A DNA stretch of 64,000 nucleotides from Shinisaurus crocodilurus (GCA_021292165.1 JAHFWL010001240.1:1-64000), one strand, 5' to 3'; counted from the stretch's first letter, positions 32,905 through 45,274 are shown. Program-made: numbers and translations. Notes: generated by a model not told the origin, from the letters alone.

Positions 32905-33565
32905 ATGGCCATACCCCTGCAAGAGTCCAAAGCAAACCTAAAATTGGCCAAATTTAGAATGCCGTTTGACAAGTCTGCTTGAATTTTAGGGGCATCAGTT
33001 GTGGACATTACATAATTTTGATTTTTCATAATTGCCCAAGTGGTAGAAATTTGTGGGGAGGGATTTGGGGAGAAACTACTACAGATGTTTATGGTGTTTT
33101 GGTAATACCTGCTTCTTTACATTTATACAAGTTGAGCAAAGGAGAGCAGGCAGATACCAAATTGCATGCATTTTAGCACCCCTAAAAAGCTGCTCGTTGA
33201 CATCCAACTGCAAATGCTCGGACTTATCACCCCTTTGGTGGCAACAGTCCAAATTTAGCTCTGGCCTCTCACCTTGCAGACGGGGTGCTTCACCTCAGTA
33301 GTGGCCACCCACCAGCCATGAATCTAGCCGTCGGCGCCCCCTGAAGGGGATTCCTTTAGATCTTAACCATCTCGGGGGTTTGTAAAACTTTCTCTTCACT
33401 TGACACAGCAACACAAGAGCAATCCTGTTACAAGATACATGTTATGGGCATTATATAGAATGCAATGAACTGTGTTTTTGTAGATGTTTTCTGGATAGAA
33501 GATACACTTTCTGGGTTTGAATATGGCAGTAGGGTTCTCGTTTCTCTGCAGTCCACTTTTGCAGC
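32905..33565. other. Intergenic, nothing recognised
   Basis: No supportable feature. Confidence 0.45.
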
Positions 33566-33570
33566 AAAAC

Positions 33571-33880
33571 TTTAAAAACTGAACATAAGAAGAAACATGC
33601 TAGATCAGACCAAGGGTCCATCTAGTCCAGCACTCTGTTCACACAGGGGCCAACCAGCTGCCCCAATGGGATCGCCCACAAGCAGGACATGAGTGCAACA
33701 GCACCCTCCCGCCCATGTTCCCCAGCAACTGGTGTCCATAGGCATACTGCCTCTGATACCGGAGGTAGCAAAGAGCCATCAGGACTAGTAGCCACTGATA
33801 GCCTTCTCCTCTACGATGATAGCCTTATCCTCTATGAAGGAGATACCTTCCATGCTGAAAGAGGGAGAATTTAAAACTCT
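33571..33880 (-). repeat. CR1-like repeat
   Basis: Begins GAACATAAGAAGAAACATGC (3' end on the minus strand), then AGATCAGACCAAGGGTCCAT, CTAGTCCAGCACTCTGTTCA and CAACAGCACCCTCCCGCCCA. The same order is seen at 9765, 44370 (opposite strand), 58125 and 62905. The terminal TTATGTTC and CTAGATGG phrases are CR1-like. Confidence 0.65.
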
Positions 33881-34059
33881 GCTATTATAAGCCAGGAGTC
33901 ATTCTGCTTGAACTAAATGGGACTTATTCCAAATTTATACCAGTGTGAGTAGAAGGAAGGGAGGAAAAAAGGATTGGTGAAACAGTTTAGCAGGGCATGT
34001 AAGCAGAGACTCTTTTAGCTCATTCACAGTATGGCCGTGAGACCCTGGATCATGGAGCA

Positions 34060-34192
34060 TAGCCTTCGCCAGCCTGGGGCCCTCCAGGTGTGTTGGGCTA
34101 CAAGTCCCATAATTCCCAGTTGTGCTGGGTGGGGATGATGGCAGTTGCAGAAGTTCAATGCATCTGGAGGGCACTAGGCTGGAGAAGGCTGG
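34060..34192. mobile_element. MITE-E copy
   Basis: CAGCCTGGGGCCCTCCAGGT, then GTGTTGGGCTACAAGTCCCA, with an inverse half ending GGAGGGCACTAGGCTGGAG. Confidence 0.65.
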
Positions 34193-34304
34193 TATAACAC
34201 TTGTCTTATCAACACACTGGTACACTTGTCAACACACACTGGTAAGCAAGAACTAGCTGCCACTGTTGTCACTCACTTTCATTTCTGTAACTTTACTGAG
34301 TTAC

Positions 34305-34406
34305 TTAAGGCACAATCCTATGCAAGTTTAGACAGAAAAAAGGCACTGGGGCATGCTGGGAGTCGTAGGCCTTTTTTCTGTCTAAACTTGCATAGGATTG
34401 TGCCTT
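34305..34406. mobile_element. MITE-B copy, compact hairpin
   Basis: TTAAGGCACAATCCTATGCA to TGCATAGGATTGTGCCTTT. The arms are nearly identical and TTAA is at the left end. One of the best preserved hairpins of the family here. Confidence 0.85.
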
Positions 34407-34409
34407 TGG

Positions 34410-35343
34410 TTATTGTATTTGGGTGGGTGGGAATGAAACCATAACATTTAAAAAAACAAACAAACAAACACCTGAATGATGACAATGCTAGCAAACCAGG
34501 TGAACACTGTTTTTAAAATATGTATTAACACAATTGCACAACAGAAAGCCGACACATGACACGAACCATTTCTTAAGAACTGGGCATCCCCCAAAAAGAC
34601 AAAAATAGAAGCATCGATTTAGCAGGGACTGGATAATAGATAGGGGGTATTCCTGGTAAACAGGCAGCCCTAGAAGCACGTGCCCTTGGAAGGCGGAGCA
34701 TATGGGCAGCTTGGGGTCGCTGTTAATGTTAGCAAAGCTGGGAAGCTTCATTTTGAAAGCACACGAGGGAAAGAAGGCAAATTCGGTAGTATAATCTAGC
34801 GGTTAGAAGGCATGGTTTGGTGCCCCCCTGAAGGCTGAAGTGAATCTCTCACAAGAACAGCTCTCCTCCTCCAAGATATTTCGAGGCATTCGTTCATGGT
34901 CTCTAGCTCCCAACATTTGCCGTGGTATCTGAGCCCGATCTCTTGAGTTATTGACCCAGGCAGGTGCCGCGGGCCGCACTATAAATACCCTCAACCCTTA
35001 AGGAGCTTAGCAGGCAAGCAAGGAGAGGTGCTCTTGAATGATGACGGCTCCCCATCGGAATGGGATCTTGACTAAGGGCAAGCCACATGCAAAGCAGCAT
35101 TGGTCTGATAGGATGAGGCAGCGGCAGGCACGGTTGCCCACACCTTTCCCCAGTTCTAAGAGCCGCACTCTCTTTAGTAGTCGTAGACTTAATCAGGCAG
35201 TGGGAATAACTTGCCACAGTGACTCAAAGAGCTCTTAACGCACACAGCTGCTGCCACATTCCTGAGTGCTTCTGAACACTGCTTTGGAGGCACAAGGAGG
35301 GAACGAGGCATACAGGACCCTGCCTGGGATCGATTTCAAGTTG

Positions 35344-35345
<2 letters not shown>
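34410..35345. other. Intergenic, nothing recognised
   Basis: A short AAAC run is at about 34452-34470. Otherwise nothing supportable. Confidence 0.45.

Positions 35346-35347
<2 letters not shown>

Positions 35348-35392
<45 letters not shown>
35348..35392. repeat. (AT)n microsatellite
   Basis: About 22 uninterrupted AT units, immediately followed by a CR1-like GAACATAGGGACTGCC segment (35393-35520). Confidence 0.95.
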
Positions 35393-35395
<3 letters not shown>

Positions 35396-35520
35396 CATAG
35401 GGACTGCCTTTGCTGGGTCAGACCAAATGTTCTTCTAACCCCAGTGCACTGTCTCCAGTGGTGGCCAGCCAGGTGCCCCTGAGGAGCCTTCAAGCAGGCC
35501 CTGCAGAGCCAGCCATACCC
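35393..35520 (-). repeat. CR1-like 3' end fragment
   Basis: GAACATAGGGACTGCCTTTG, then GGGTCAGACCAAATG, CTCCAGTGGTGGCCAGCCAG and a short tail, parallel in layout to the other CR1-like repeats. Confidence 0.5.
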
Positions 35521-35579
35521 TCTTCTTCTTCTCAGTAGTTGCTTGTTTGGCTGCTTTGCTTTTATTTATTTGTGCCAGG

Positions 35580-35920
35580 CAGTGCTGGATCCAGATTTTG
35601 GAGGGCCCTTGGGCAAAATACCTTCAGTGGGCCCCAACACTCAGTGAGTCTGCCTTCTCACCACCAGGGTCACCAGCTGCTCTTCCTCCTGATTGCCACC
35701 CCTTGCTTGCTTGACAGGCAGGGAGCAAATAGGCCGCGGACGCGGTGTCTCCTGCTCCTCCTCCTCACCACCGCCTTTGTCTGAGCAAGAGGCAGGTGGA
35801 GAAGCAGGTTGCAATGGGGAAGAGGAGGAGCAACTCCAGGGGACCCTCGCCAGTGGGGCCCTGCTGGGGTGTGGGCCCCCGGCAAGTGCCCAAACATGCC
35901 AGCCGTAGATGCCGGCCCTG
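35580..35920. mobile_element. Possible hAT-type element, CAGTGCTGG...CCGGCCCTG
   Basis: CAGTGCTGGATCC on the left faces GCCGGCCCTG on the right, giving loosely matching inverted ends about 340 bases apart. No target duplication is evident. Confidence 0.25.
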
Positions 35921-35989
35921 ACCCTAAGAAGAGAGAGATGGAAGTGGAAGGGCCTTAGAAAGGATGAGAAGAAAGCTGGGCCAGTCACT

Positions 35990-36100
35990 GACTCTCAGCC
36001 TAACCTACCTCACAGGGTTGTTGTGAGGATAAAATGGTGAGGAGAATTATGTAAGCCGCCTTGGGTTCCTTGCAGGGAAAAAGGTGGGGTATAAATATAA

Positions 36101-36131
<31 letters not shown>

Positions 36132-36135
36132 ATAC
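35990..36135 (+). repeat. SINE 3' half with (TAAA)n tail
   Basis: CTACCTCACAGGGTTGTTGT, then AAGCCGCCTTGGGTTCCTTG and GGTGGGGTATAAATATAATA, ending in about ten AAAT units. This is the tail end of the SINE-M/L2-like family. Confidence 0.65.
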
Positions 36136-36139
36136 GCAA

Positions 36140-37660
36140 TGGAACAGGAGGGATGGGAAGGGAGGAAGACCGGGAAGAGCGGATCCATGTCTGATATTTA
36201 TATCCTGTTTTTCTGTCAAAACAATCAGTAAAACTAGGAAAATAACATAGGACAAAAATAAAAAGAAAGTTAAAAAACAAATCAATAACAACAACAAAAT
36301 AGCAGCGAATAAAATATTTTAAAACAGCAGAACAAAACCTCAAAATTCCAGCAGGTAGCGTTAAAGTTAAGACAATGGGTCAACGATAGTCCAGTGGAAA
36401 GCAGAAGAAGCCACCATGGTTAGCTCAAAAGCGGAAGGGATGTGTGAGCCGTGGGACGCCCTGATCTCCTCGCCCTGTTTAGGAGATCAGGGCACGCACA
36501 GCCCCATAGGCAGCAGTCAACATCTTTGGAATACCCCCCCTCCAACCACCCAGAAATGCATCTGGTCCTTCTTTGCTGGCCTTTAGGAGCATGTTAAGGA
36601 CCTACTTATCCAAGGCTGCATTTGGTTAATGTTAGCATACTATGCTTTTGAATGAGGTTCATCTGCAGCTGACGCCATCAAACTTATCTTATTGGTTATT
36701 TTAATTCAAAGGTGTTGAACCTCTTTCAGCCGGAGGGCCAAATTCTATTTTGGAGAAGCTCTCTGGGGCCACATCCCAAATGCAAAACGGGCGGGGCCAA
36801 AATACAAAAAACCACCATCATATTTTAGCTTAAAGCTCTGCCTGCCAGTAACTGAAGCCACATGAGCAGAATTTCAGGATGGGGAGCGGGGGGGAGACGT
36901 GCAAAAGGCAGGGACCCACCGTCGAGGGATCAGCAGTTGGGGGCACGGGCAGTGCGCCCCCTCTAGGCAGGCTCGGAGGCTCCTCTCGAGGTAGAACCAC
37001 AAAAAGTAGGGCAGAGAGGCGAAAACCGCCTCCCTCGCTCCTCCCGCCCTGCCAAAAGCAACCTGGCAGGGCACAGGATATCCGGAAGCTTCCGATCTCG
37101 CGCCCTTAATTATTTCTTTTAAAGTATGTTGTAATCCACTTCACGAGGGTTTTACCCTGAAAACCAGGCAAGATATCTATTAAATAAAATAAGCAAAGAA
37201 AAGATTTTGCCTTGGGCCTCCCGGGCAAAATAAATAAAACTGGATTGTTCCCAGTTTCTGAGAGTCATTAGATGGAGTTAGTGGGTCCATTTTATCCGAG
37301 TTAGAAATTGCTCTCTCAAAAACAAAACAAAACAGTAGAGAGCAATCAAATGTTGTATTTTAAATTATAGTCACACATGATGAACTCCTTTTAACTGGCC
37401 TACATAAAAGCTTACTCAGTTGAAAAACAGTTCGCGCAGAACTGGCCGAACCGGCCCTGCCAGTGCAGCAACTGGGATGCCTCCACTTAACCACTCAGAA
37501 AGCAGGCACGGAGAATGCGCGGGGTGAGGACAACTCACGCAAAGAGGCCACCTGTCCGTCAGTCACACTGCACCCTATACTGGAAGCTCTCGAGTGAAAG
37601 GAAAATCCAGTGGCATGTGAAAACTTTTGCAATCCAAAGATCCATTTTGAGATGGGTTGT
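36140..37660. other. Intergenic with one hAT fragment
   Basis: A hAT-like phrase GTTGAACCTCTTTCAGCCGG, then GAGGGCCAAATTC lies at about 36712-36800. Otherwise no gene or clear repeat. Confidence 0.45.
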
Positions 37661-37663
37661 TTA

Positions 37664-37870
37664 TTTCAGCCTCCCCCAACCTGGCGGTTTCCAGATGTGT
37701 TGGGCTACAAATCCAGCTTGGGTTCCTTGCAGGAAAAAAGGCGGGATATAAATATAATAAATACATAAATATAAATCCCATCATCCTCAGCCAGCATGGC
37801 CTTTGGGGGATCTGGGAGTTGTAGTCCAACACATCTGGAGAATGCCAGGTTGGCTGGAGAAGGCTGGCTG
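37664..37870. mobile_element. MITE-E copy interrupted by a 64-base SINE tail
   Basis: The left arm ends ...GGGCTACAAATCC at 37714, and the right arm resumes CATCATCCTCAGCCAGCATG at 37779. Between them lies AGCTTGGGTTCCTTGCAGGA through ATAATAAATACATAAATAT, a 5'-truncated SINE/LINE tail, followed by a second AAATCC. This reads as an insertion with a short AAATCC duplication. Confidence 0.75.
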
Positions 37871-37874
37871 ATTT

Positions 37875-40235
37875 CTGAGAAATCAGCTCCAATGTATCAT
37901 TTGATTTAAGGTCAGCCCAGGACATTTTTTTCAGATCAGCCTTCTCCCTCCCTCCATTCTACTCCACCGCCTTCTCTCACAAGGCTTTCACTCTCCCAGC
38001 AACCAGTTGGAAGTCTCTGAGGCAGGCTGGCCATGCAACAGGGTTACCTAGCTGCAAGAGTCTGGAAAACCGCTTCTGTCTCCACTACATACCTGTGAAT
38101 CCAGGGCCCAGAGGAGCAGCAGCAGCAGCAGCAGCAGCAAAGAGGAGCGTGTAGGCATTCCCTTTCCCCCACCATTGACAGGTCTGTGCAGGCCACAGCT
38201 GTGGGGAAATGGGCCTCAGACAATAAGTGTTTGGAATTCCCCTGTGGAACCACAAATAGTTGAGGGAAGGGGACTGGAATTGGCTACGGCCCTTGGGTTG
38301 CGCAGGACGATTGTGATATATCTGCTGGCTGGGTCTCCTTAAGTAGCTGTGTACGAAGAGGGGGAACTCTTATACGTATGTCCCTTGACTGTCTGCAAGA
38401 CCGTGACTGTCTGCAAGACCTTCGTTCTTGTTCTCCCAGGCAGCTCCTTCAGCAGCAATCCCAAAGACGGCTGAAATGTTTTACGAGCTGCATTTGTCTG
38501 CACATGTTTTGTTTTTTAAAAAAATTCATGAATCCATACCAGAGGAACAAGTTAAATTGCCCAAGAATTCAGCTCCCTGGGAGCAGCAAACCCTCAATGT
38601 AAACAAGAAAATCCTCATTCAGAGATTTCAGTGCTTGCCGAAACATTTAGAGTTGGCAAAGTTCTGCTTTCTTACAAGGAGAGAAGGATCTCCATATCCA
38701 GACAGGTTCTCTGTTCCTCCCCATGCCTGTGGCTCAGGACCTGCATCCAACATCCTTTCTGCAAAGAGGAACTGAATGAGAGGCTTGTCAGTGCCTCCCT
38801 CGCTCAGGAAGTGGCTAAGGATACTGCTGTCTATAAGACGTTCCCTTTTGCCCAGAGGCAACGGAGCCCTCGGTTTGTAATCCTGGCTTAGTCAAGTCAT
38901 ATACGCAACCTTTGGCTTTTTGAGTCCAGAGAGCTGAATGAACAACACACGCTCTCTCACCTGTGTCTCAAATGAAACAGTCATTGTGGATCTGGCTGAT
39001 CACCTGGGCTGAAGTCCTGCTCACTCATGTAATCGACAAGGGATGGAGATTATGGACCTAAGGCAGGTTAGGTTCAAATACTCAAACTGGGTAGATATGC
39101 AAGCAAAAGCAATAACAACAACAGATTTTGTAATTAGGGGTGCGTGGCTATGAGAGGAGGAGGAGGAGGAGAATTGTTCTTCTTTTCTTTTTCACAAAAT
39201 GAGTAAAAAAGAAAGCCAGCTGTCCACGTGTCAGGGCTTGGCACTGCAGGGCAGTGGCCCAGGCCCCAGCACCTCAGAAGGGCCCAGCAGTACTGTAAAA
39301 CTGCGCAGTGTTTCTGGACCTACTAATGCAGGCAAAAGGAATGAGGAAAGCACAATTTGCAGAGCAACTTGATGTTTCATAATGTAGTCTGAAGCCTGAC
39401 CCTGCTCTGATGGGCACCCAAGGCCTTTAGGCATGCCTACAAATTTTATATTGTTCACTTGTGTCCCATTCAAGGGGGCGTCCCTAAATTATAAACTCTC
39501 TCCCTCTCTCTCTCTCTGCAGGCTCCTTACCTGCTGGAGCTGAGCCACCATTCCTTGCAGTAAAAACTGGGAGATTTAACTCTTGGAGGTGACGAACGCC
39601 CCGTAACACTGTCATGTGCTAAGTGGGGGGATAGAGAAGGAGGTAGGAAATGGAGCAAGGAAGGTTGGGAGCCACCAAGGGTATGTAGCTGACGGACCCC
39701 TCAGACTTGAACGCAGTCCTGATGATTCATAGCACCTTGCTCACCGATAGCCTCTCGGACTGAGGAGCAGCTACTCACCTGCAAAAGATGCTCAGCAGAT
39801 GCCAAAAAGGGTTCCTGCATCTTTAATAGCTCTGTAGAACAGGGGATTTCTGCAGGTGGTGTAGCTTCCCATGCAAGAAGCACCCGCCAAAATTCTCTTT
39901 TCTGCACAAGAGGTCCTGCTGTGTCCTGTCTTGTCCCTGGCCACTCTAGGAACACCTAACAGAGATACAAACCCAGGGGCAATTCCTGCAACAAACCCCG
40001 GTGCCAACTCTGTCCCCATATCTACTCAGGAGACCAAACGGCAGCATCCGCCATATACCACTCAGGGCTCTTTCACTTGCGCATCTTCTGCCATAATCCG
40101 TCAGCGATGCCCTCCTGGCCTTTGCAAGGCCCACTCAGGTCAGCCTCTCCGCAAGAGCATAAACAGACAACGATCAGACACCAAAATGGTAACACTCAGA
40201 AAACCAGGGTGGTGGTAAAATCTCCATCTCCCTGG
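37875..40235. other. Intergenic with small repeats
   Basis: Contains a (CAG)n run at 38114-38139 (about eight units) and a CT-rich run at about 39499-39520. No gene supported. Confidence 0.5.
38114..38139. repeat. (AGC)n trinucleotide run
   Basis: About eight AGC units, uninterrupted. Confidence 0.9.
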
Positions 40236-40248
40236 ACATCCTGTAGCG

Positions 40249-40354
40249 CAGTGTTCTCCAACCTTGGGTCCCCAGATGTTTTTGGCCTACAACTCCCAGC
40301 ATGCTGGGAGTTGTAGGCCAAAAACATCTGGGGACCCAAGGTTGGAGAACACTG
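40249..40354. mobile_element. MITE-A, 106-base copy with exact 8-base target duplication
   Basis: Flanked by CTGTAGCG on both sides (40241-40248, 40355-40362). The centre is reduced to CAGCATGCTG, so the whole element is an almost uninterrupted palindrome. Confidence 0.95.
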
Positions 40355-40767
40355 CTGTAGCGGATCTCCAAGTCACCAAACTCTAACGAAAAAATGTAAG
40401 TGATGGACTCCAGCGGCGACGCAGAGTCGGTCTTGGCAAATCCTGGGAATTTCTAGGGAAAGGAATTGCCCCATTTTGGATGTTTGTTTATTTTATGCTA
40501 TTGATCTTGCCAGGTTTCTGATTCATCACCAATGGCTAATTATTCAGGAGTGGGTTACACCTACGCACTGATTGAATCTTACTCATTTGGCTGGGTTCTG
40601 CCTTCCTTTGTGTTCCACATTGTGCAGTGTGACACACACCTACAGCTATCTCTTGCGTCGCTTGGACGTCTGGGGCACACGAAGCAAAACCATCCTTGTT
40701 TTCATCTTTTTCTTTCTTTATATACACATACCCTGTTGGTTGTGAGCACTGCATTCTCGTTCATTAA

Positions 40768-40966
40768 TTTTATTGCATTTTTATCCCATCCACCCTCAGG
40801 GAGCTCAGCGCAGCAAATATGGTTCTCTCTCTTCCCCCACCTCTATTTTATCCTCACAACAGCCCTACGAGGTAGGTTAGGTTTCATGGCTGAGTGGGGA
40901 TTTGAACAAGGGTCACCCCTGTTTGAATCCAACACTCTAACCATCACACCACACCACACCAGCTCT
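40768..40966 (-). repeat. SINE-M, near full length
   Basis: On the minus strand: head with GTGTGATGGTTAGAGTGTTG (A box), a B box in GGATTCAAACAGGG (decayed), body AATCCCCACTCAGCCATGAA and CCTACCTCGTAGGGCTGTTG, and a tail GGGATAAAAATGCAATAAA. The tail resembles the L2-like LINE ends elsewhere in the window. Confidence 0.75.
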
Positions 40967-40974
40967 GGATCTGT

Positions 40975-42400
40975 ACCACCCCCTTCCAAAGTTTGTTAGT
41001 TTTTCAATTAACACAAGAATCTGTGTTGTTTTTGCAGCGGACTAAGACAGGCAACCCCTCTCGATACTAAAAATGGAGTCCCCTTATAGCAAAGCAAATA
41101 CCCCCCCCCCCAGAGATTAATTAATTAATTAACTGCAGGATTGCTGTGGTTTGGTGGAAAATTAAGCGCTGATTTTCTAGCGGGGGGGGGCGTTCTTCAC
41201 CTGAGATATTCTTATAGGTGTGTTCTCTCAACAGCAGTCACTTACTCCAGTGGTAGGGGTAAAGTACTAGTTTTTGTGTGTCTGCACTGTCAGCAGAGCA
41301 AACTAGAGACCTTCATGTCTCTGTGTGTCCACCCTTCACAGAGCAAAAAAGGTTATTGCTGGAGCAAACTGCTGCCCTTTGAGAAGGTCAGTAGGATAAC
41401 GATGCTGCTTCCTAGGCTGTGGAACCGGAGGGCAGAAAACAAGCTTTCAGTGGAGAGCCATGTCTGGGAATACAGGTCTCCACCATCAAATCTCTTCAAA
41501 GAGGCAAGGGGAACCATGTGTTTTGGAGCAAAGAAGTGGCCTGGCCGGGAGAGGCAGGTGCTTAACCCTTCTCTCCCCAAGGTGCAAATGGCAAAGTCAG
41601 TCTGGAGCCTTGGTATAAGTTGCATTCTTATTGCTGTAGTTTCTTTATTCTTCTTTCACTGTGGTGTGCTTTCAGAACACTTGTCAAAAAGCAGGCTATG
41701 GGTTTACCAAATACATACATACATGGAGCAGGTGTGGGGAAGGGTTGAGCATCCTTAGGTTTCTCCTTCTGCTATCTGCTGCTTCGCCACTTCAAATTAC
41801 CGGTATGCCTTTCCCGCCCCATCGCCCATTTCTCTGCAGTAGTTTGGCGGTGACCTGAGTTCCCACATTGGGGTCCCTGCCAAAGAGAAAATTCCAGTCT
41901 GAATGGGGGTGCTCTAATTATTACCGCACAGGGAGAGCAACTGGACACACCACGGGGCCACTCACCTGGGCCACCACTTTACCAGTTTTCACATTGCTTG
42001 GACTGGCAACCAGTCAAGGAACTGGGCAACTACCAGGAAGACCGCTCTAAAATTGGCCAGGTGACCAAAATCCTTCCTAGCCAAAGGCAGCCTTGCCACA
42101 TGTTGAGGTGAGAAGCTCACTGCTCAGGTAGGTTGTTAAATTTGGGTACCATTATGGACACTAGAGAAGGACCGATCTAAATGATTCGCTGGGAAGTTCT
42201 CCTGCACAAGTCACACTGAAATGACCACAGTATGCTTGTGACGCCACCATTCCTTTCAACTGGGTGTATGCAGAGAACTTCCCATTGGATTGGTGATATT
42301 GCATCCCTATTAGTCTTTAGAATGGAAATTCTTGGGTTGTTGGAATGATAGCGGTATCGGTTATTGAATGGGCGTTGGGCGCAACTGATCCTCTGCAGAA
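40975..42400. other. Intergenic, nothing firmly recognised
   Basis: A (TTAA)n run lies at about 41117-41131. The 205-codon frame at 41141-41758 contains a LPRLWN-like piece that could be LINE-derived, but no consistent alignment is visible. Confidence 0.4.
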
Positions 42401-42406
42401 GACATC

Positions 42407-43032
42407 GGGTGGGTTTGCATGATGTGACAACCCACACTGCCGCACAAGCCACACAGTGTTGGTTGTCTGACAACCCACAATGAGCCCGACAGATGATCAG
42501 ACATCCGACAGATGATCAGACATATTTTGGGCCCTTGCTCACCTCTTCCCTCCTCGGTCCTCCCGTGGGTATCCCAGGGGACACTGTGGGAGGAATGAGG
42601 AGTGGGGGAGCAAGGGCCGCTCTAGCTGGCTACGTATAGCTGGCTGAAGTGACCCCCTCTTCCCTGCCACCAGCCCAAAACTGCTGGCGGCAGAGAGCAG
42701 GGGAAGTCTCTGACAGCCACCTCCAAGTGCCACCTCGGCACTTGGGGGCAGCTGTCAGTAGCCACTTGGCAAGAACGGTAAGGGTTTTTCCCCACTCTTG
42801 CCAAGTGGCTCACTTGTAGTTGGGCTTGACCCATGATGAGTCGTATCGTCCAGGTTTGGATGACATGACAACCCATCATGGGTCAAACAAACCCAGCTAC
42901 AAGCCATGGGTTGTCAGGGTGGCTTATAAGCCGTAAATAATGTAAGCTACCCTGACAAACCTGTCCTGGGTTTGCACGATATGATAACCCACCGTGGCTT
43001 ATAAGCCACGGTAGGTTGTTGTGGGAACCCAG
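42407..43032. mobile_element. Foldback-like DNA repeat with GGCTTATAAGCC motifs
   Basis: Starts GGGTTTGCATGATGTGACAA and ends GGTTGTTGTGGGAACCC. Phrases such as ATGACAACCCATCATGGGTC, GGGTTGTCAGGGTGGCTTAT and ACCCACCGTGGCTTATAAGC occur in both orientations. It shares motifs with 11937-12128 and is probably a composite of two or more copies of one family. Confidence 0.5.
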
Positions 43033-43039
43033 TCGTTAT

Positions 43040-44365
43040 GACAATGTGCTCACATCAGCTTCCAATTAACTCTGCTTGAGTCCAGTCGTCCTGCTGTGAT
43101 TGGATCATCCCATCAGTCCTCATACAGAGATGGAATGGGACAATCCACCTTCAGAAGAGTCTGCCTGTTGCACCTCTGTGTGAGTCAACATTCTGGACTT
43201 CCCTCCTTCTAATCAGATTGGTGACTCGTGTAGAATTATGGTGGAGGGACAAGCTCCTCTGAGGGTCTGTCATTCCTAATCTTAGAATAATATTTTTCAG
43301 GCATGAGAGCAATTTGTAAGATTTGTGATTCTGAAAAGAAGAAAAAAAAACTTCCCTCAGCTATCAGACATTTGGGGAAAGCTGTGCCCTGCATCACAGA
43401 GCACACAAACAAAGCTGAGTTATTATGAAAGTTATGTTAGACGAGCCGCTGACAATTTGGGCACTGGGAAAAGGGGAAAGCGTAGATGTGTGGGTGGCTC
43501 AAAGCTAAATATGTTCATACCTCCCTGGTTTTAGATTGTCAAAACCTAACCTCTGCCTCAGCCGACGTCATTCCGCATTTGGTTGCCACATGTGCTGTTC
43601 CCATTAGAAATGTAAGGACATGCCAGAACCTGATCCACCGGGGCTGCTGCAGTTCCAGTCTCCAGAAATATGCCTCCTCACCCGACCAGTGAGTAAAAAG
43701 TGAAGGAGGCAGTGCGGGAGCAGCAGCCCACAGCCGTGTTGACTTTTTCGATCTTGGGGGATTCGCCTCTGCCAAATGGGGCTGGTTTGGAAGAGTTTCT
43801 CGCGGATTGGGGCTGACCCAAGACTTTCCCTTGCCCCCTTCCAAGTAACTGTGCTGCATAGCCGGAGAGGTGCCCAACAGGGTTCCTTGGAAGGTCCCCG
43901 AGAATGCCGGAGGGTGGCCTGGGGCTTGCGCGGGCAGCTGCACATGATCAGAATGTTGCGCCCCGACATGTTCTGCCGCAAGAGATTCTAGGCACCCCTC
44001 TTGGACCATGCCCTGTTTCGCTGATGCCCCTTTAAAAAAAAACATTGATGTTCCCACCCCCAAAAAACGAACAGCTTGGCTTGCTTGAGCAGAGCTGGCA
44101 TAGCCATAGTTATGAAGACTGTAGGCCGGGGTGTCTCCAGTTGAAATCCTCTGTCAACCACGGGCACGAACGTGCCAGGTAGCCATAAGTTACTCTCAGC
44201 CCACTATGTGCAGTAGGACAGAGATTCTAAAGGGTGGTTCACAGACCACTGGTGGTCCGCGAGCTCCATTCAGGTAGTCTGCCCAAAGGTTGCGGAAGAG
44301 TTGAGAATATCTGTACTTGGTCTATCAAAATCTATCAATGGCTACAAGTCATGCTGGTTATGTTT
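43040..44365. other. Intergenic, nothing recognised
   Basis: The 174-codon minus frame at 43539-44063 shows no domain I recognise. A hAT-like phrase GTGGTTCACAGACCACTGGT lies at about 44235. Confidence 0.4.
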
Positions 44366-44369
44366 TACC

Positions 44370-44697
44370 TCCAGTATCGGGGGCAGTTTGCCTCTGTATG
44401 CCAGTCGCTGGGGAACATGGGCGGGAGGTTGCTGTTGCACTCATGTCCTGCCTGTGTGGGTTTCCCCATCGGGGCAGCCGGTTGGCCACTGTGTGAACAG
44501 AATGCTGGACTAGATGGATCAGTGTTCTCCAACCTTGGATCCCCAGATGTTTTTGGCCTACAACTCCCAGCATGCCCCAGCCAGCATAGCTGGCTGGGGC
44601 ATGCTGGGAGTTGTAGGCCAAAAACATCTGGGGACCCAAGGTTGGAGAACACTGAGATAGACCTTCGTCTGATCCAGCCCGGCTCTTATGTTCTTGC
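44370..44697 (+). repeat. CR1-like repeat split by MITE-A
   Basis: GGTTGGCCACTGTGTGAACA, then GAATGCTGGACTAGATGGAT before the MITE, and ACCTTCGTCTGATCCAGCC and TCTTATGTTCTT after it. This is the family's 3' end in + orientation. Confidence 0.7.
44520..44654. mobile_element. MITE-A, 135-base copy
   Basis: CAGTGTTCTCC...GGAGAACACTG inserted into a CR1-like repeat. The flanks AGATGGAT and AGATAGAC are an 8-base duplication with two differences. Confidence 0.9.
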
Positions 44698-44919
44698 CTT
44701 GGTCCTACACTTGATTTATTTATTTCTTCTGATGATGGAGATCAAGGCTGTTTTGATCAGGGCCGGATTATCAAATACGCTGATTATCAAATATGCTAAC
44801 AAGGCTCTGACCTAGGGCCCATGATTTTCATAATATGCCACTGGTATAGTCCACTAATTTCTCCTTAAAATGTACCAGAAAAAGTCACCCTTCTTAGCAG
44901 CCTAGCCAAGGGCCCCTCT

Positions 44920-45073
44920 GCTGGCTCAGCTTGTCTGAGTGTGGAAAGCTAAGCAGGGTCAAGCCTGGTTATTACCGTACTTGGATGGGAGACCCTTCCT
45001 CTAGTTGCCTGCACTGAGCAGGGGGTTGGACTCGATGGCCTTGTAGGCCCCTTCCAACTCTGTGATCCTATGA
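44920..45073 (+). repeat. SINE-5S copy
   Basis: The head (CTGGCTCAGCTTGTCTGAGT, GGAAAGCTAAGCAGGGTCAA, TACTTGGATGGGAGACCC) follows the 3' two thirds of 5S rRNA, including its internal-promoter C-box region. Then comes a short linker and a CR1-type tail (GGTTGGACTCGATGGCCTTG, CCTTCCAACTCTGTGATCCT). Confidence 0.85.
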
Positions 45074-45274
45074 CCCAAGGGTGAAATTTAGCATTTGGCG
45101 ACACGGTGCTTGACATAGAAGGGGATGGTGTGTGGAACGGGCAAGTCAGGTAGAGGTGATGACTGCTACTTCTGCGACGATGCAACTGGACCAGGTTCTG
45201 GCATGCCAAATGGAATCTGAGCCCTTAGAACACTGTCTCTAAGTTTTCTGTGGGCTTGTCGCTTTGGGTATTGT

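Noticed and set aside
41141..41758. 205-codon + frame
   Set aside because: A LPRLWN piece hints at LINE origin, but the motif order around it does not fit and no other evidence supports a gene.
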